In this document: one piece after another, positions 47,011-56,270 of the stretch
Layout of the letters: every line of letters starts with the position of its first letter
Position numbering within the stretch: position 1 is the stretch's first letter
NCBI GenBank assembly: GCA_026260175.1
Contig: JAKCWW010000068.1
Coordinates: forward strand, 67,005 to 131,004
DNA length: 64,000 nt
Reading direction: 5' to 3'
From: Reticulitermes lucifugus
Taxonomy: Eukaryota > Arthropoda > Insecta > Blattodea > Rhinotermitidae
The notes under the pieces: model-generated
The model's input: the letters and a program-made list of their open reading frames with translations, nothing else
Told to the model about the DNA's origin: nothing
Databases searched by the model: none
Translations under genes and position numbers: made by a program

Positions 47011-47669
47011 CCTCACAACTTAGTACTTTAATATTTGCTGCTGCTTTTAGTAAACCTGTCCGAGAAATTTCAGACTTTTTTAATTATAAATCTTACATCT
47101 TGCTTCCCTGTTGTTCCTGAAAATTCTTTCAGTACCCAGACCCATTAAGACGGTTTCTAAAATTATTTTCTTGTGCAATGAGTTGGACTTGGCTGTTCCC
47201 AAATTTTGAAGGACAACGCCATTCCAACTACCGCATCAGTTTATTAGATGTAAACAAGTAAAAAATTGACTTTATTTGGAGGTTATTCTCTGTGTCTGTG
47301 ACATAATAATGTACGAAACCACTGGACTTTTCTAATTCGGCATTGTAAGCTTTCACTGAAATTTGTTGAAGAATTTAGTCAGCGATCCATAATAAATGCC
47401 ATTTTAAGACTTTCGAGAATGGCGATTGTCTAAGTCATACACACATTCTCGGGGAGGAGACGAGTAGGAAATACATATGTTCAATGCGAAGGTAATAAGT
47501 GCATACAATATTTTGCTCAGAAATCCGAGAAGACTGCGACAGATTTTAAGACCTTGAAGTAAATTAGCGTTTAAAATTGAAATGAATCGTAGAAGAAAAA
47601 TTGTAAATATGCGGGTTGGGCTAATCTGACTACGTATAGCGCCCATTTGCGAGGCTTTGTAACATTCGT

Positions 47670-47755
47670 GTTCGAAAGAAGCGGGCAGTTTCTTACTTAG
47701 CTGCAATATTATCAGTTTCTTAGGAAGAACTTTGCTCTGTGGATTTACCTAATTC
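47670..47755 (+). repeat. LINE 3'-UTR tail
   Basis: GCAGTTTCTTACTTAGCTGC, ATCAGTTTCTTAGGAAGAAC, TTTGCTCTGTGGATT match the tail at 45461-45515 (TTTCTTACCTAGCTGAGG, ATAGCTTTCTCAAAAGACTC, TGCTCTCTGGAATT). No ORF2 part could be placed upstream with confidence. Confidence 0.45.
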
Positions 47756-48551
47756 CAATGGCATAGTAGGATCGTAACACTAACTTCCTTTTCTTGCACG
47801 AATTAAACGATCTGTGAAAAGGTTCCGTGGATGTGAACGAGGGGAAGTCGGTAAAGAAACATATTGGAGAGGATCTAGTTATCTCTTTGATTCATTGGTT
47901 ATTTATCGACATATTCTAGCTGCAGAAATATACAGAATCTAATACGATGAGAAAACGACTATGCACGGTAAGCAACTAGATTGAATGTGGGTGTCGTAAT
48001 AACTTTCAAGGTCTTTGCGGTCGCCTTGAGACACTGAGGAAAATCATGGAAAATCTGTCATAACAGTTCGTAGCCCAGAGGAGATAAGAAGACGGTTAGG
48101 TCACAAATGTAAGTCTAAACACTTTCTGGATAGATAGTCGAAACATTTATTGTTGTAGATGTTCCTTTTCTGATTTTCTTAAAGTGAAATTGGAAAGTGC
48201 TCTTGTAAGGGTTTAAAAATCGCACTAAATTTACAGAACACATACTAGAAGTTACTGACAGATTTATAAAGTTTACGTTTAACACGCTGATATTTGACGA
48301 GTACTTAAACATATTTTTTAATTCTTATTTTATAGTGCCCACTTAAGTGCATTAATACTCAATTCACTGCCCATAGTAATCTGACGTGGTCTACTAATAA
48401 TCCTTTTGTAGGACTTGTGTTTTGTTAACATCTGTAGCTCCCGTCTATTCTAAACAGTTTTCTCTGAATTGAACAGTAGATCCAAGCAGGTAAACTTTTA
48501 TCGGTACAAGACATAAAGAGACCATCATCAGAGACGTCAAGTGTCTGTTGA
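47756..48551. other. Unannotated stretch
   Basis: AT-rich. The 65-codon minus-strand ORF at 48115-48312 has no motif. Confidence 0.4.
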
Positions 48552-48564
48552 GTAAGTAAAATTT

Positions 48565-48941
48565 TTGTTATTTGTAACGTAAATTTTATTGATTACACAA
48601 AATCGTGATCCGACAAATGTACACTCTTTATTATTTGTTATTTAATACAGTTTATATTAAAAATAGTCCATGTTTCGAACTACGTTATTTCATCTTCAGG
48701 GACTCAATTGTTTATTACAACAGCTATAGACGTATGGTACTCATTAAAATATATAAGTTAGTAGATAAAATGTCGCTGTGTTAATTTTGTGGTCACTTTA
48801 TCTGTTGCTTCGTGTTCTCCATTTGTTTGTTAGTCCCTGAAGATGAACTAACATAGTTCGAAACATGTTGGACTACTTTTAATATAAACTGTATTAAATA
48901 ACAGATAATATCGAGTGTGCATTTGTCGGTCACGATTTTAT
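48565..48941. mobile_element. Inverted-arm element with 13-bp TSD and hammerhead-like motifs
   Basis: GTAAGTAAAATTT stands on both sides (48552-48564 and 48942-48954). Arms at 48599-48706 and 48832-48940 are reverse complements, for example CGTGATCCGACAAATG against CATTTGTCGGTCACG, and TAATACAGTTTATATTAAAA against its complement. The 125-bp spacer is unique. A 34-nt tail lies only on the left (TTGTTATTTGTAACGTAAAT and on), as in the 36072 element. The left half also matches the single-arm copy at 11908-12175. Each arm carries a motif pointing outward. Confidence 0.72.
48831..48875 (+). ncRNA. Hammerhead-like motif, best copy in the window
   Basis: TAGTCC (48831-48836); box CTGAAGA (48837-48843); extra T (48844); perfect 6-bp hairpin GAACTA / TAGTTC with loop ACA (48845-48859); GAAAC (48860-48864); AT; GTT (48867-48869); GGACTA (48870-48875). 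GGACTA pairs with TAGTCC over all 6 bp. AC..GT gives a 2-bp stem III, and U at 48869 is the expected cleavage position. All core positions of a type I hammerhead are present (CUGANGA, GAAA, UH). The one departure is T 48844, between box and stem II. Confidence 0.55.
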
Positions 48942-48954
48942 GTAAGTAAAATTT

Positions 48955-49769
48955 GTATTTTCCCTTCTTAAAAAGGTAAAACCTCTTATCAGATCTTCAG
49001 TATGTCTGTGTGTCTCTTGCCCATTGAAAATTTGGAAATATTTAACAAATTTTTACGAAGGATTGTATTTAAGTAATAATTTCACCTCAGAAGGACAATA
49101 TAATAATAACAATTTCTTCAATTTGGCGCTTACAAACACCTAAAATAACCAGCAGGTAATGCAAAGAAAGACGGAGTAACAAGGATTTCACGTAGAATTC
49201 CTGCAACCTAACTCTTAGTGCATCGCGTTTTAGTCCTTCAGAATTTGTGTTTTAATGCCATATTACTTAATCCAAATTCACAACGCACAAATGTAATTCG
49301 ATGTATATTATGAGCTATCATTCTTCATTCGTCGGTAGATGGTCATAAGCTCAAATTCTGTACGCGTAAAAATTTTTTGTCCAATTAATTATGCATCAGA
49401 CTATTATTTGTATTATAATCCTTGTCGTTGTAGTCAATATCATCATTATCATCATCATCTTCGACACCAGAAGCAGGTGACGGGCTGAGCTCTCTTTACC
49501 TCTGAGGTACTAGGCATATCTTATTTTAAATCGCCTATCTGGAAAGATAGGAATATGCCTTCATTCCAGACACCTTAGGTTGCAAAGCAGATGGCAGAAT
49601 GTCCTTGTAAGACTTGAGTCCTATGTCAGCAGCAGTCGATGCTATAGTCAAAACTGATGGAGCTGGTGCTTTCAGCAACGTAACATAATTATGCCAAGGC
49701 CTCTATCAGTCACACCGCCTTCATTGTAACGTACAGTAGAATAGACAAATCTTGAAATGAAATTCATGA
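48955..49769. other. Unannotated stretch
   Basis: Includes an ATC-rich simple tract at 49436-49465. Nothing else was recognised. Confidence 0.4.
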
Positions 49770-50005
49770 GCATGTGAGACTACTTTATTAGACTACGTTA
49801 TTTTAAAACACGTTATTGAATGACATTTATAAGAAGTTACAGGAAGACGAGAAAGAAGACGTACGAAGCTATTGGATGACCTTAAGGAAAGGAGCGGATA
49901 CTGGAAATTAAAAGAGGAAACACTAGGTCGCACTCTTTGGAGAATTCGCTTTGTAAAAGCTATGGACCTGACGTAAGACAGACTACGAAATGAACGAAAG
50001 GGAAA
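49770..50005 (+). pseudogene. LINE relic, second family, ORF end
   Basis: Aligns at DNA level with 33470-33715: TACGTTATTTTAAAACACG, TTATTGAATGACATTTATAAG, AGAAGACGTACGAAGCTATT, GGATGACCTTAAGGAAAG, CGGATACTGGAAATTAAAAG, CACTCTTTGGAGAATTCGC and AGACAGACTACGAAATGA. Translation gives LLDDLKERSGYWKLKEETLG then TLWRIRFVKAM. Confidence 0.6.
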
Positions 50006-50689
50006 TTCTTCAAGTAGTGTACAATACTAAACATGCGGATTGATACGTGCGTTCATGTCAAACAAAGAGCAACTGAATGAGAGAACTTAAATTATGTATA
50101 TGATTATACACTAAAGACGGAGACGCCTCATATAATTTATGCAACTCGAGATTCGACTGAGGGACTCCTACCTTTGGTAAGCTGGATACTGCCTGGTGAA
50201 ATTACTGACAAATATTGACAGTGTCACGTGTAACTGAATAAATTCCTTATACCCTTTGTTACTATATGCCAGTATTGCGATATCGAGATGCATAATATCG
50301 CTTACATTAACATGTCAGACTGTAAATGAGACCTTCAGGAGATAACTGTCAAGGCACTATAGAACTGTCCAGCTGTCTGATTGGAACATCACAAGTTGTA
50401 TTGCCACGGTAAGTTGATCACAATAAGAATGGAAAGAATATGGGGAAAATAGGCATACTTTACAAGGCTCAGACCATGCAAATTTATTTTGTTGTTGTAC
50501 TTATTGTTAGGACCTATTATAGATATCATCCAAAATTCGTAAAATGTATGTAAAAAATTGTGCCTTACAGGTGTGTTTGACCTTTCGCTGTAACATTTGC
50601 TCGAAATATGTTTTGCTCGAAAAGTTTATATATTTACAATAGAAATGCATGCAGGTATGCACGTTAGCTTTCATGTAAGGCAAAGTTAT
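50006..50689. other. Unannotated stretch
   Basis: No ORF of 60 codons and no repeat match. Confidence 0.4.
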
Positions 50690-50825
50690 TAGTCTCAGTT
50701 CTTATCCAGAAATTGAATGGGCCAAAACATATTTAGTAGAACTCCCAAATATCAAATTTTATGTAAACACCTCAAAAGTTCTCCCGTCAATACAGAGAGA
50801 GAGATAGCCAGACAGACAGACCGAC
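50690..50825 (+). repeat. Fragment of the 27470-28075 repeat family (probable)
   Basis: CCCAAATATCAAATTTTATG followed by CAGACAGACAGACCGACATG keeps the order seen at 63395-63440 and 63603-63675 (CAATATCAAATTTC, then GGACAGACACAGGGACGG). Confidence 0.35.
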
Positions 50826-51057
50826 ATGTGTTTATGTTAATAGATGTAATGTTGCAACTATTCGTAGCGAGTACGCCGTGAGCTAGTTAGGGAAATAAGA
50901 AGTATACGTGAAATACAAGCCAAGAAACATTGAAATGCATGGCGGTAAGTTTGTGAAAGACACACGTAGGCTAAGAGAAAAAAGAGAAATGAAGCAAATG
51001 AAATGCAGGCAGTTTCCGGGTTACGTAATATGCGACATATGTAAACTCGGGCTTATT

Positions 51058-51150
51058 TAAAAAATTTGTATTAATTATTAATATTATTAATTAATATTAC
51101 ATAAAATATATTATTAATACGAATTTTAATACTGTAATTATAAAATTTAT
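51058..51150. repeat. AT-rich self-complementary tract
   Basis: ATTAATTATTAATATTATTA and TATATTATTAATACGAATTT can fold on themselves. Almost no G or C occurs over 70 bp. It is probably simple sequence. Confidence 0.5.
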
Positions 51151-53086
51151 TTTACTTTATGTATTTCATATGGAAAAACTGATACGAATAACATTTTAAA
51201 CTTTGACACTGACATTGTAAAAACGTATTCATAGCCGATAAGGCGTGATAAATAAATGGGAGTGGGGTCAATTCCGACTTAAGAAAATTTCGGGTTACGT
51301 GAAATTTTCAGGAAGGGAACACTTACGTGAGTCGGAAAATGTCTGAATCTCTGACTTTAATACAGGATCACAAACTGGATATTTCACATTGCGTGAGGAA
51401 AAATGGATATGCAATCCTGATAATAACCCTCTTTCCTACTCTTTTCGGGAAAGTTTATAACAGAAGTACTCCACCAGTATCAAAGGATTCCGACGGTACT
51501 ATATGGTCATAATTGAAACTGACATTTTCGGGATCGTCCGATGATTCAGGCTAAAAAACTCTTAAGTATCGGTTGTTGGATCTTCCTCCTTCTTCAGGGT
51601 AAACGAAGAAAGGAGTGAATCTATTCTGGTGGGCTAGTTAGAAAGAACGCGTCTGAATTCTACGTGTAGATGGAGAGCTATACATTTTCTGAAACGTTCG
51701 AGGTATTTTTAGCCTGAGACTATGGATAATATCCAAAATTTTAGTCACGACTAAGAGGGTAGTACTCCAGTTTTGAATACGGATTTCCAGCTAAAGCTTC
51801 GTGTAACTTTTATCACTAATTATTCTTCAAAACTTTAACTTTAAGACACATAAGCAATTCGTAGAAAGCATTTCTGAATGTACAGCTTGTGAAAGCATAT
51901 ACTAATGTCTTCACGACATGTGGCAATCAATTTGTAGATACACATTACCACTCTGCAACAGAGACAAGATGCGGGAGAAATAACAAGTTGCAAGTATTTA
52001 AAATGCAGAACACAGAATACCAACCTTGGCAAGCCGGAAAGTTCTGCACGGACATGAATTAACTGCGTGTTTCTAGGCCTGCTTGATGTGACCGCCAACC
52101 GTACCCGTCACTAACTCTCTCTTATTTATAACTTCTTACTCAACATAGCCTACAACTGCAGAAACCAAGTTCTACTCGGAGTTATATTTTCGCCCTAGAA
52201 AAGCGTGACAACAGCAGGAAGAGAAAATGTTCTTGCAAGTAAACACAACCTAAATCAAAGATAAAGGTAAATAAACCTGCACCGCTTATGTAAGTATGTA
52301 TGCTATTCATAAAATATTGCGCGAATCTTTAGTTGACCACACATTATTTACTACATTTTTTGGCTGACGTAGCTCCAACAGGGTCATTTTAAACGTGAAT
52401 GTGAAGAATGTGGAAGGAAACCTTCTTGCCTACTTCAAGGTAACATAAATACCTTCTTACTTCATATTCAAGAAGACTTTGCTTCTATTTTACTTTCAAT
52501 ATCTTACTGCAAAAATTTACCGAATAAAACTAAATTATTTTCTCTTATTTGTTGAAAATCGTATGTTTACGTGAAGAGAATACTTCACCTCCGCCTCTGC
52601 TTCAGATGAATTATTAGCTTCACTCTTCGGCCGTTTTTCTACGGGGAGGGTCTCCCGTATGTTTATAGGGACTGTTTGGCCACCCTTCCCAGACTCAGTC
52701 TGGATGTTGCAACGAAGTATGTCACTGACCCTGCCCGTAATCAAGCCTTAGTTGTCTGGTCCCTAACTGGCCACGTTCTTAACCCGCCTCAAAAGAAGTG
52801 TGCAAAACTGGCACCACTGATTCTTATGTAGGATATCATTGTAGGCGCTAATATATCACCCAGGAAATGAAAACTTGCAAACAGATTGAAGGAATATTAT
52901 TCACAGATTCTTTGCTGTGTATATAATTATAGCCCTTACGGTCACAAAATACTGCTTTGGAAAATCACTCATCCTATAGCTGACAGTTGAAACATACACT
53001 TCACAGATAATGTTGCGGTGATTTTACTAATTCTTTAAACCTAGCCCCCGTTATTTGATTATACCTTCTCTTCGGTACGTTCACAG
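51151..53086. other. Unannotated stretch with one coding-like minus-strand frame
   Basis: At 52570-52748 (-) a frame without ATG reads ITGRVSDILRCNIQTESGKG, GQTVPINIRETLPVEKRPKS and EANNSSEAEAEVKYS, between a poor acceptor (ACTAAG) and a possible donor (CAC|GTAAAC). I do not recognise it and would not call it an exon on this evidence. Confidence 0.3.
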
Positions 53087-53280
53087 ATACTGGCGAAGTG
53101 TTTGTCAGGCTTCAAGTGGTGTGTGTCCAGCACACAGAACAATTGATAGCAAGCTCAGCTGGTAATGAAGTTTGTTCCGACACCGCATCCAATCTTAATC
53201 AAAGAAACACGGATAATAGAGTGCAGCAATGTTTGTATGAAGGTTCGCTTGTCAAGGCTGAAGTATCCCATTTAAAGGAA
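53087..53280 (+). CDS. Candidate internal exon of an unidentified host gene
   Basis: Not recognised. The acceptor context ACCTTCTCTTCGGTACG then TTCACAG (53080-53086) has a usable pyrimidine tract, and AAGGAA|GTGAGT at 53280/53281 is a good donor. The 194 nt between are open (2 nt, then 64 codons): TGEVFVRLQVVCVQHTEQLI, ASSAGNEVCSDTASNLNQRN, TDNRVQQCLYEGSLVKAEVS, HLKE. The frame runs to a stop only 15 nt after the donor. Composition is ordinary protein-like with no low complexity. Its entry and exit phases are the same as the candidate at 40439-40530, so the two cannot be adjacent exons without one in between. Confidence 0.3.
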
Positions 53281-53364
53281 GTGAGTTCGCAGAATTGAAC
53301 ATCATCAAGTGATCTACTTTTGATCGCATGCTGTCAGCTTGCCTAAGAAATAATTTAATGTGTT

Positions 53365-53440
53365 TGTGAGGGAATTTCTTGACCAACTGAACAACTAACG
53401 CTTATAAAAGGAACACTGCGCTATGGATTTAGTATTAAAA
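53365..53440 (+). repeat. LINE 3'-UTR tail
   Basis: GGGAATTTCTTGACCAACTG, AACAACTAACGCTTATAAAA, GGAACACTGCGCTATGGATT is the same block as at 45461 and 47683. It is cut off from any ORF2 remnant. Confidence 0.45.
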
Positions 53441-53577
53441 ATAAAACTGTCCCAGATCCGCATCCAAACACCGTAAATAGGAGGAAATACTCCTCCAAGC
53501 CTCAATAAAAGTAAGTGGTCAGTTTTGGGCTCTGGGAGGTTTTCACTCAGGATATATTAGTCAGTACCAAAGGATAA

Positions 53578-53690
53578 CAGAAGGCGGTAGTGCGCCGGTG
53601 ACCAGTCTCTCGTACTCGGGAAGTTCTGGGTTACATTCTTGACTCGCAGGTGGACCAACCTGTGTTCTCGTGACTCTTCTCACTATTACC
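53578..53690 (+). mobile_element. Degenerate tRNA-type SINE (possible)
   Basis: GGCGGTAGTGCGCCGGTGACC could be an A-box region, and TTCTGGGTTACATTCTTGAC (53625-53644) has a B-box-like GGTTACATTC at plausible spacing. No second copy was found here. Confidence 0.3.
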
Positions 53691-54303
53691 AACAGATGCT
53701 ACCCTGCCGAAAATAAAACCACAATTCCTCGGACGTCCAGCCTGTGGCATGGGCAGGTTTCTACAGTAATAAATACCTGTCGATTGAAGTCCTTTACCAA
53801 GGACGCTTCACACTGTAACGGTAGATATGAAACACATGGAAAAAATATTTAGCCAATACTATCCCAGAGTTCTGTTTGTGCCATAAACTATGGGGCTTCT
53901 TTTGACACCTTCAATTCAAATGGCACGTAGGCCTATAGACTGCGGCCAGACATACGACACTGGAAATATATTACTGGCCCTTAGTTCATTTGTAGCGAGC
54001 TCCGCACCACAATCTAATTTGAAAGTCATGAGGTGGACGTCTGTGACAAAGAGCCGTAAAGGGACAGGTGGAGAGCCGTAATTGCTGTGATACATGATGG
54101 GCCTACATTCGGTGTCACACAAAGGGACATCATTATTGCAACATATGGTCATTTGCTAACAACGGTCACGGTATCGCCTATCGTCATTTCTCATTTGAAG
54201 ATGTTATCAACGCCACTGAGAAACTATGGTCGCTCAGTTGGTCACAGGGCCAAGTGACTAAGAATAGCTGTATTTAAGGGGTCCACCAGAGTAGGTGCTT
54301 TTT
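53691..54303. other. Unannotated stretch
   Basis: Overlapping ORFs of 60-78 codons occur on both strands, with no motif. Confidence 0.35.
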
Positions 54304-54345
54304 CCTGAAGAAGGAAGCAAAGCCGGCTTCCGAAACGTCGTGCTT
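54304..54345 (+). ncRNA. Hammerhead-like core without stem I
   Basis: Box CTGAAGA (54305-54311), extra A, perfect 6-bp GGAAGC / GCTTCC with a 7-nt loop, GAAAC then GTC. ACGT could form only a minimal stem III. The flanks TTTTTC and GTGCTTC do not pair, so stem I is missing. It stands alone, with no inverted partner, and is followed by CAAAATATAAATAATGGACA. Confidence 0.4.
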
Positions 54346-54518
54346 CATCAAAATATAAATAATGGACAAAGTCCAAAGAAGAAGATTATATCAGTGAGAT
54401 ATGTACTATCATCACAGCTCTATAAAGTTGAATGAATCCCTCTTCGTTTGCGAAACATAAGTTTCTACTGCCGTACACAAGGATGTCCTAACCCAGTTAA
54501 ATGCACTCCCATACCGGA

Positions 54519-54670
54519 ACCTATTTTGATGCAATTTAATCCAGTCCGCCAGTGAAACCTATTTTGTTGTAACTGAATCCAGTACAACACTTAACCCTAT
54601 TTTGATAAAAGTGAATCCAGTCCAAAACTGGTCCCTATGGGCAGCCAATTAAATCCAGTCCGTATGTTCA
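54519..54670. repeat. 38-bp tandem repeat, four units
   Basis: Units begin at 54519, 54557, 54595 and 54633, each exactly 38 bp. Shared positions are (A/C)CCTATTTTG at the start and AATCCAGT(C/A)C at 20-29 of the unit. Tails differ (CGCCAGTGAA, ACACTTAA, AAAACTGGT, TATGTTCA). A fifth, worn unit may precede 54519 (CCCAGTTAAATGCACTCCC). Constant period with high divergence shows an old array without length change. Confidence 0.85.
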
Positions 54671-54679
54671 CACGCTATA

Positions 54680-54790
54680 CAGTGTATTTCTTTTATTCAT
54701 TTTAATATTATCTTGCCTTCTAAGCGTGTCTCTTTCCTTCCAATTTCCACACTACACTCGGTACATCTCTACGGCCGTCTGGCCTGTCGA
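54680..54790 (-). pseudogene. LINE relic, short ORF2 fragment (minus strand)
   Basis: The minus strand gives YRV then GNWKERDTLRRQDNIKMN, a worn form of AYRVLVGKLEGKR.LGR...DNIKMD. It ends in AATAAAAG, beside the 38-bp array. Confidence 0.4.
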
Positions 54791-56034
54791 AACCCTACAA
54801 CACGTTACTCTCCTCACTGCTTCTGTCATTTGATCACTCTCGTGACGTTTGCTAAAAAACGCAAGCTATGCATTTCATCCTTATCTAACTTTCCCCATCC
54901 TACACTCCCGCATATCCACATACTCTCCTCATCACCGGTTTCCTCCCATAATGCTTCACATGCACATATAACAACGCGTAGTTCTACACAGAATTTGGTT
55001 ACGCTGTCATCTTTGTGTTTTTAGACAGAAGACGGAAAAGATGAATATCCTGGTATTAAGGGCACGGCGGCCTGATCGTTCTTGAATTTAATCTGTTTGA
55101 ACATTAAGTGAATATAATAACACATTTGAGAAGCCATACGTATAATTTCCCTCACTCCAAACCAATGGGATGGGGTAAGAACATTTATATTACAAGTGCA
55201 TTTTGATTTCAGATGTCCGGGTTAACTCGTTTTCATTCCCCAATGTGAATCCTACTCAAATCTACTATTGGTATGCAAATGAAATATACGAGTGTAAGCA
55301 GTTTGGTACAACATACGCTAAAATGATCGGGAGTGAGACCATGATAAGTTGCATTGTAACTCAGTTCAGCTTGAGGTAATAAATTCCAAATAACCGTTAC
55401 TTAACCGAGACATGTGGATTTTTGAAGGCTTCTACCATCCTCTCGATTCACTCTTATAAGTTATGTACACGCCGCAGTTTTAAAATGTTTGTACATCTGG
55501 CTAGCAAGCAAACCAAAGTCACATTATTTGTGTTCAGTGCGGCTTTGGCTCTGGTTTTACAGCAAGAACTTGTGTTCCTATTTGAGGTGCTAATAGAAAA
55601 GAAAGTTTCTCTTTCCAAGAGGCGTTAAGGACCTGCTTGTGTCTGTCCGGTAATTCAATTATGGACATAAATGTCCTCATTCTGTTCTGCGTGAATTGAA
55701 ATAACACCTGCTCGAAATTCATAGTCATTCTACGTCTTCTTATATCTCTATATCTCTTTGGTTTGTAATGAAGTGAAGATTTGGAGATTGCTATTGTCCA
55801 TTCTGTTACAGTTGGTCTGATCAACCGTTTGCTCTGCAATAGTCTGTACGTCCAATTACTAAAACATTTGTTTATTTCACACATACCTATATTTATTATA
55901 CATGTGTGTGCATTTATTTTACTTATATGTGTGCGCGAGCATTAAGAACTCTTTCTCCTCAACGGGCTACCCTAGAAAATGTGTATTAAAATTATTTTAG
56001 AAGTGTTGATACCAAGTTGATAACCTGGCTCTGG
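54791..56034. other. Unannotated stretch
   Basis: ORFs of 103 codons (54713-55024, +) and 116 codons (55534-55884, -) lack motifs; the first is Ser/Thr/His-rich pyrimidine-strand translation. A TGTGTGC run is near 55903-55934. Confidence 0.35.
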
Positions 56035-56270
56035 GCTTGAGCGCTCCACTTGTCTCGTTCGTAGCGGAGGGGTGAGTAGCCTGCCTACTACGCGTCCGTC
56101 TGCAGTGTTGCTCCTTTAAGGAAACTGGACTCCGGGAATTCTCTGCCAGAAGATTTCACATCCCTCCCGCCTTTACCTCCTCAGAGGGGAGGGGTGAACA
56201 GGAATCTACCCGGTACTTCGCTCTAATCCAGTCGGCCGGCTAATATACCACCCTATGCCGCTCCAGTCAT
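56035..56270. other. GC-rich patch
   Basis: About 235 bp clearly richer in G and C than its surroundings, with CCTCTGAGGAGG-type symmetry around CTTTACCTCCTCAGAGGGGA and GGGGTGA repeated at 56070 and 56200. It could be an unlisted repeat (SINE-like body without a visible B-box) or a regulatory island. There is no ORF. Confidence 0.4.
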
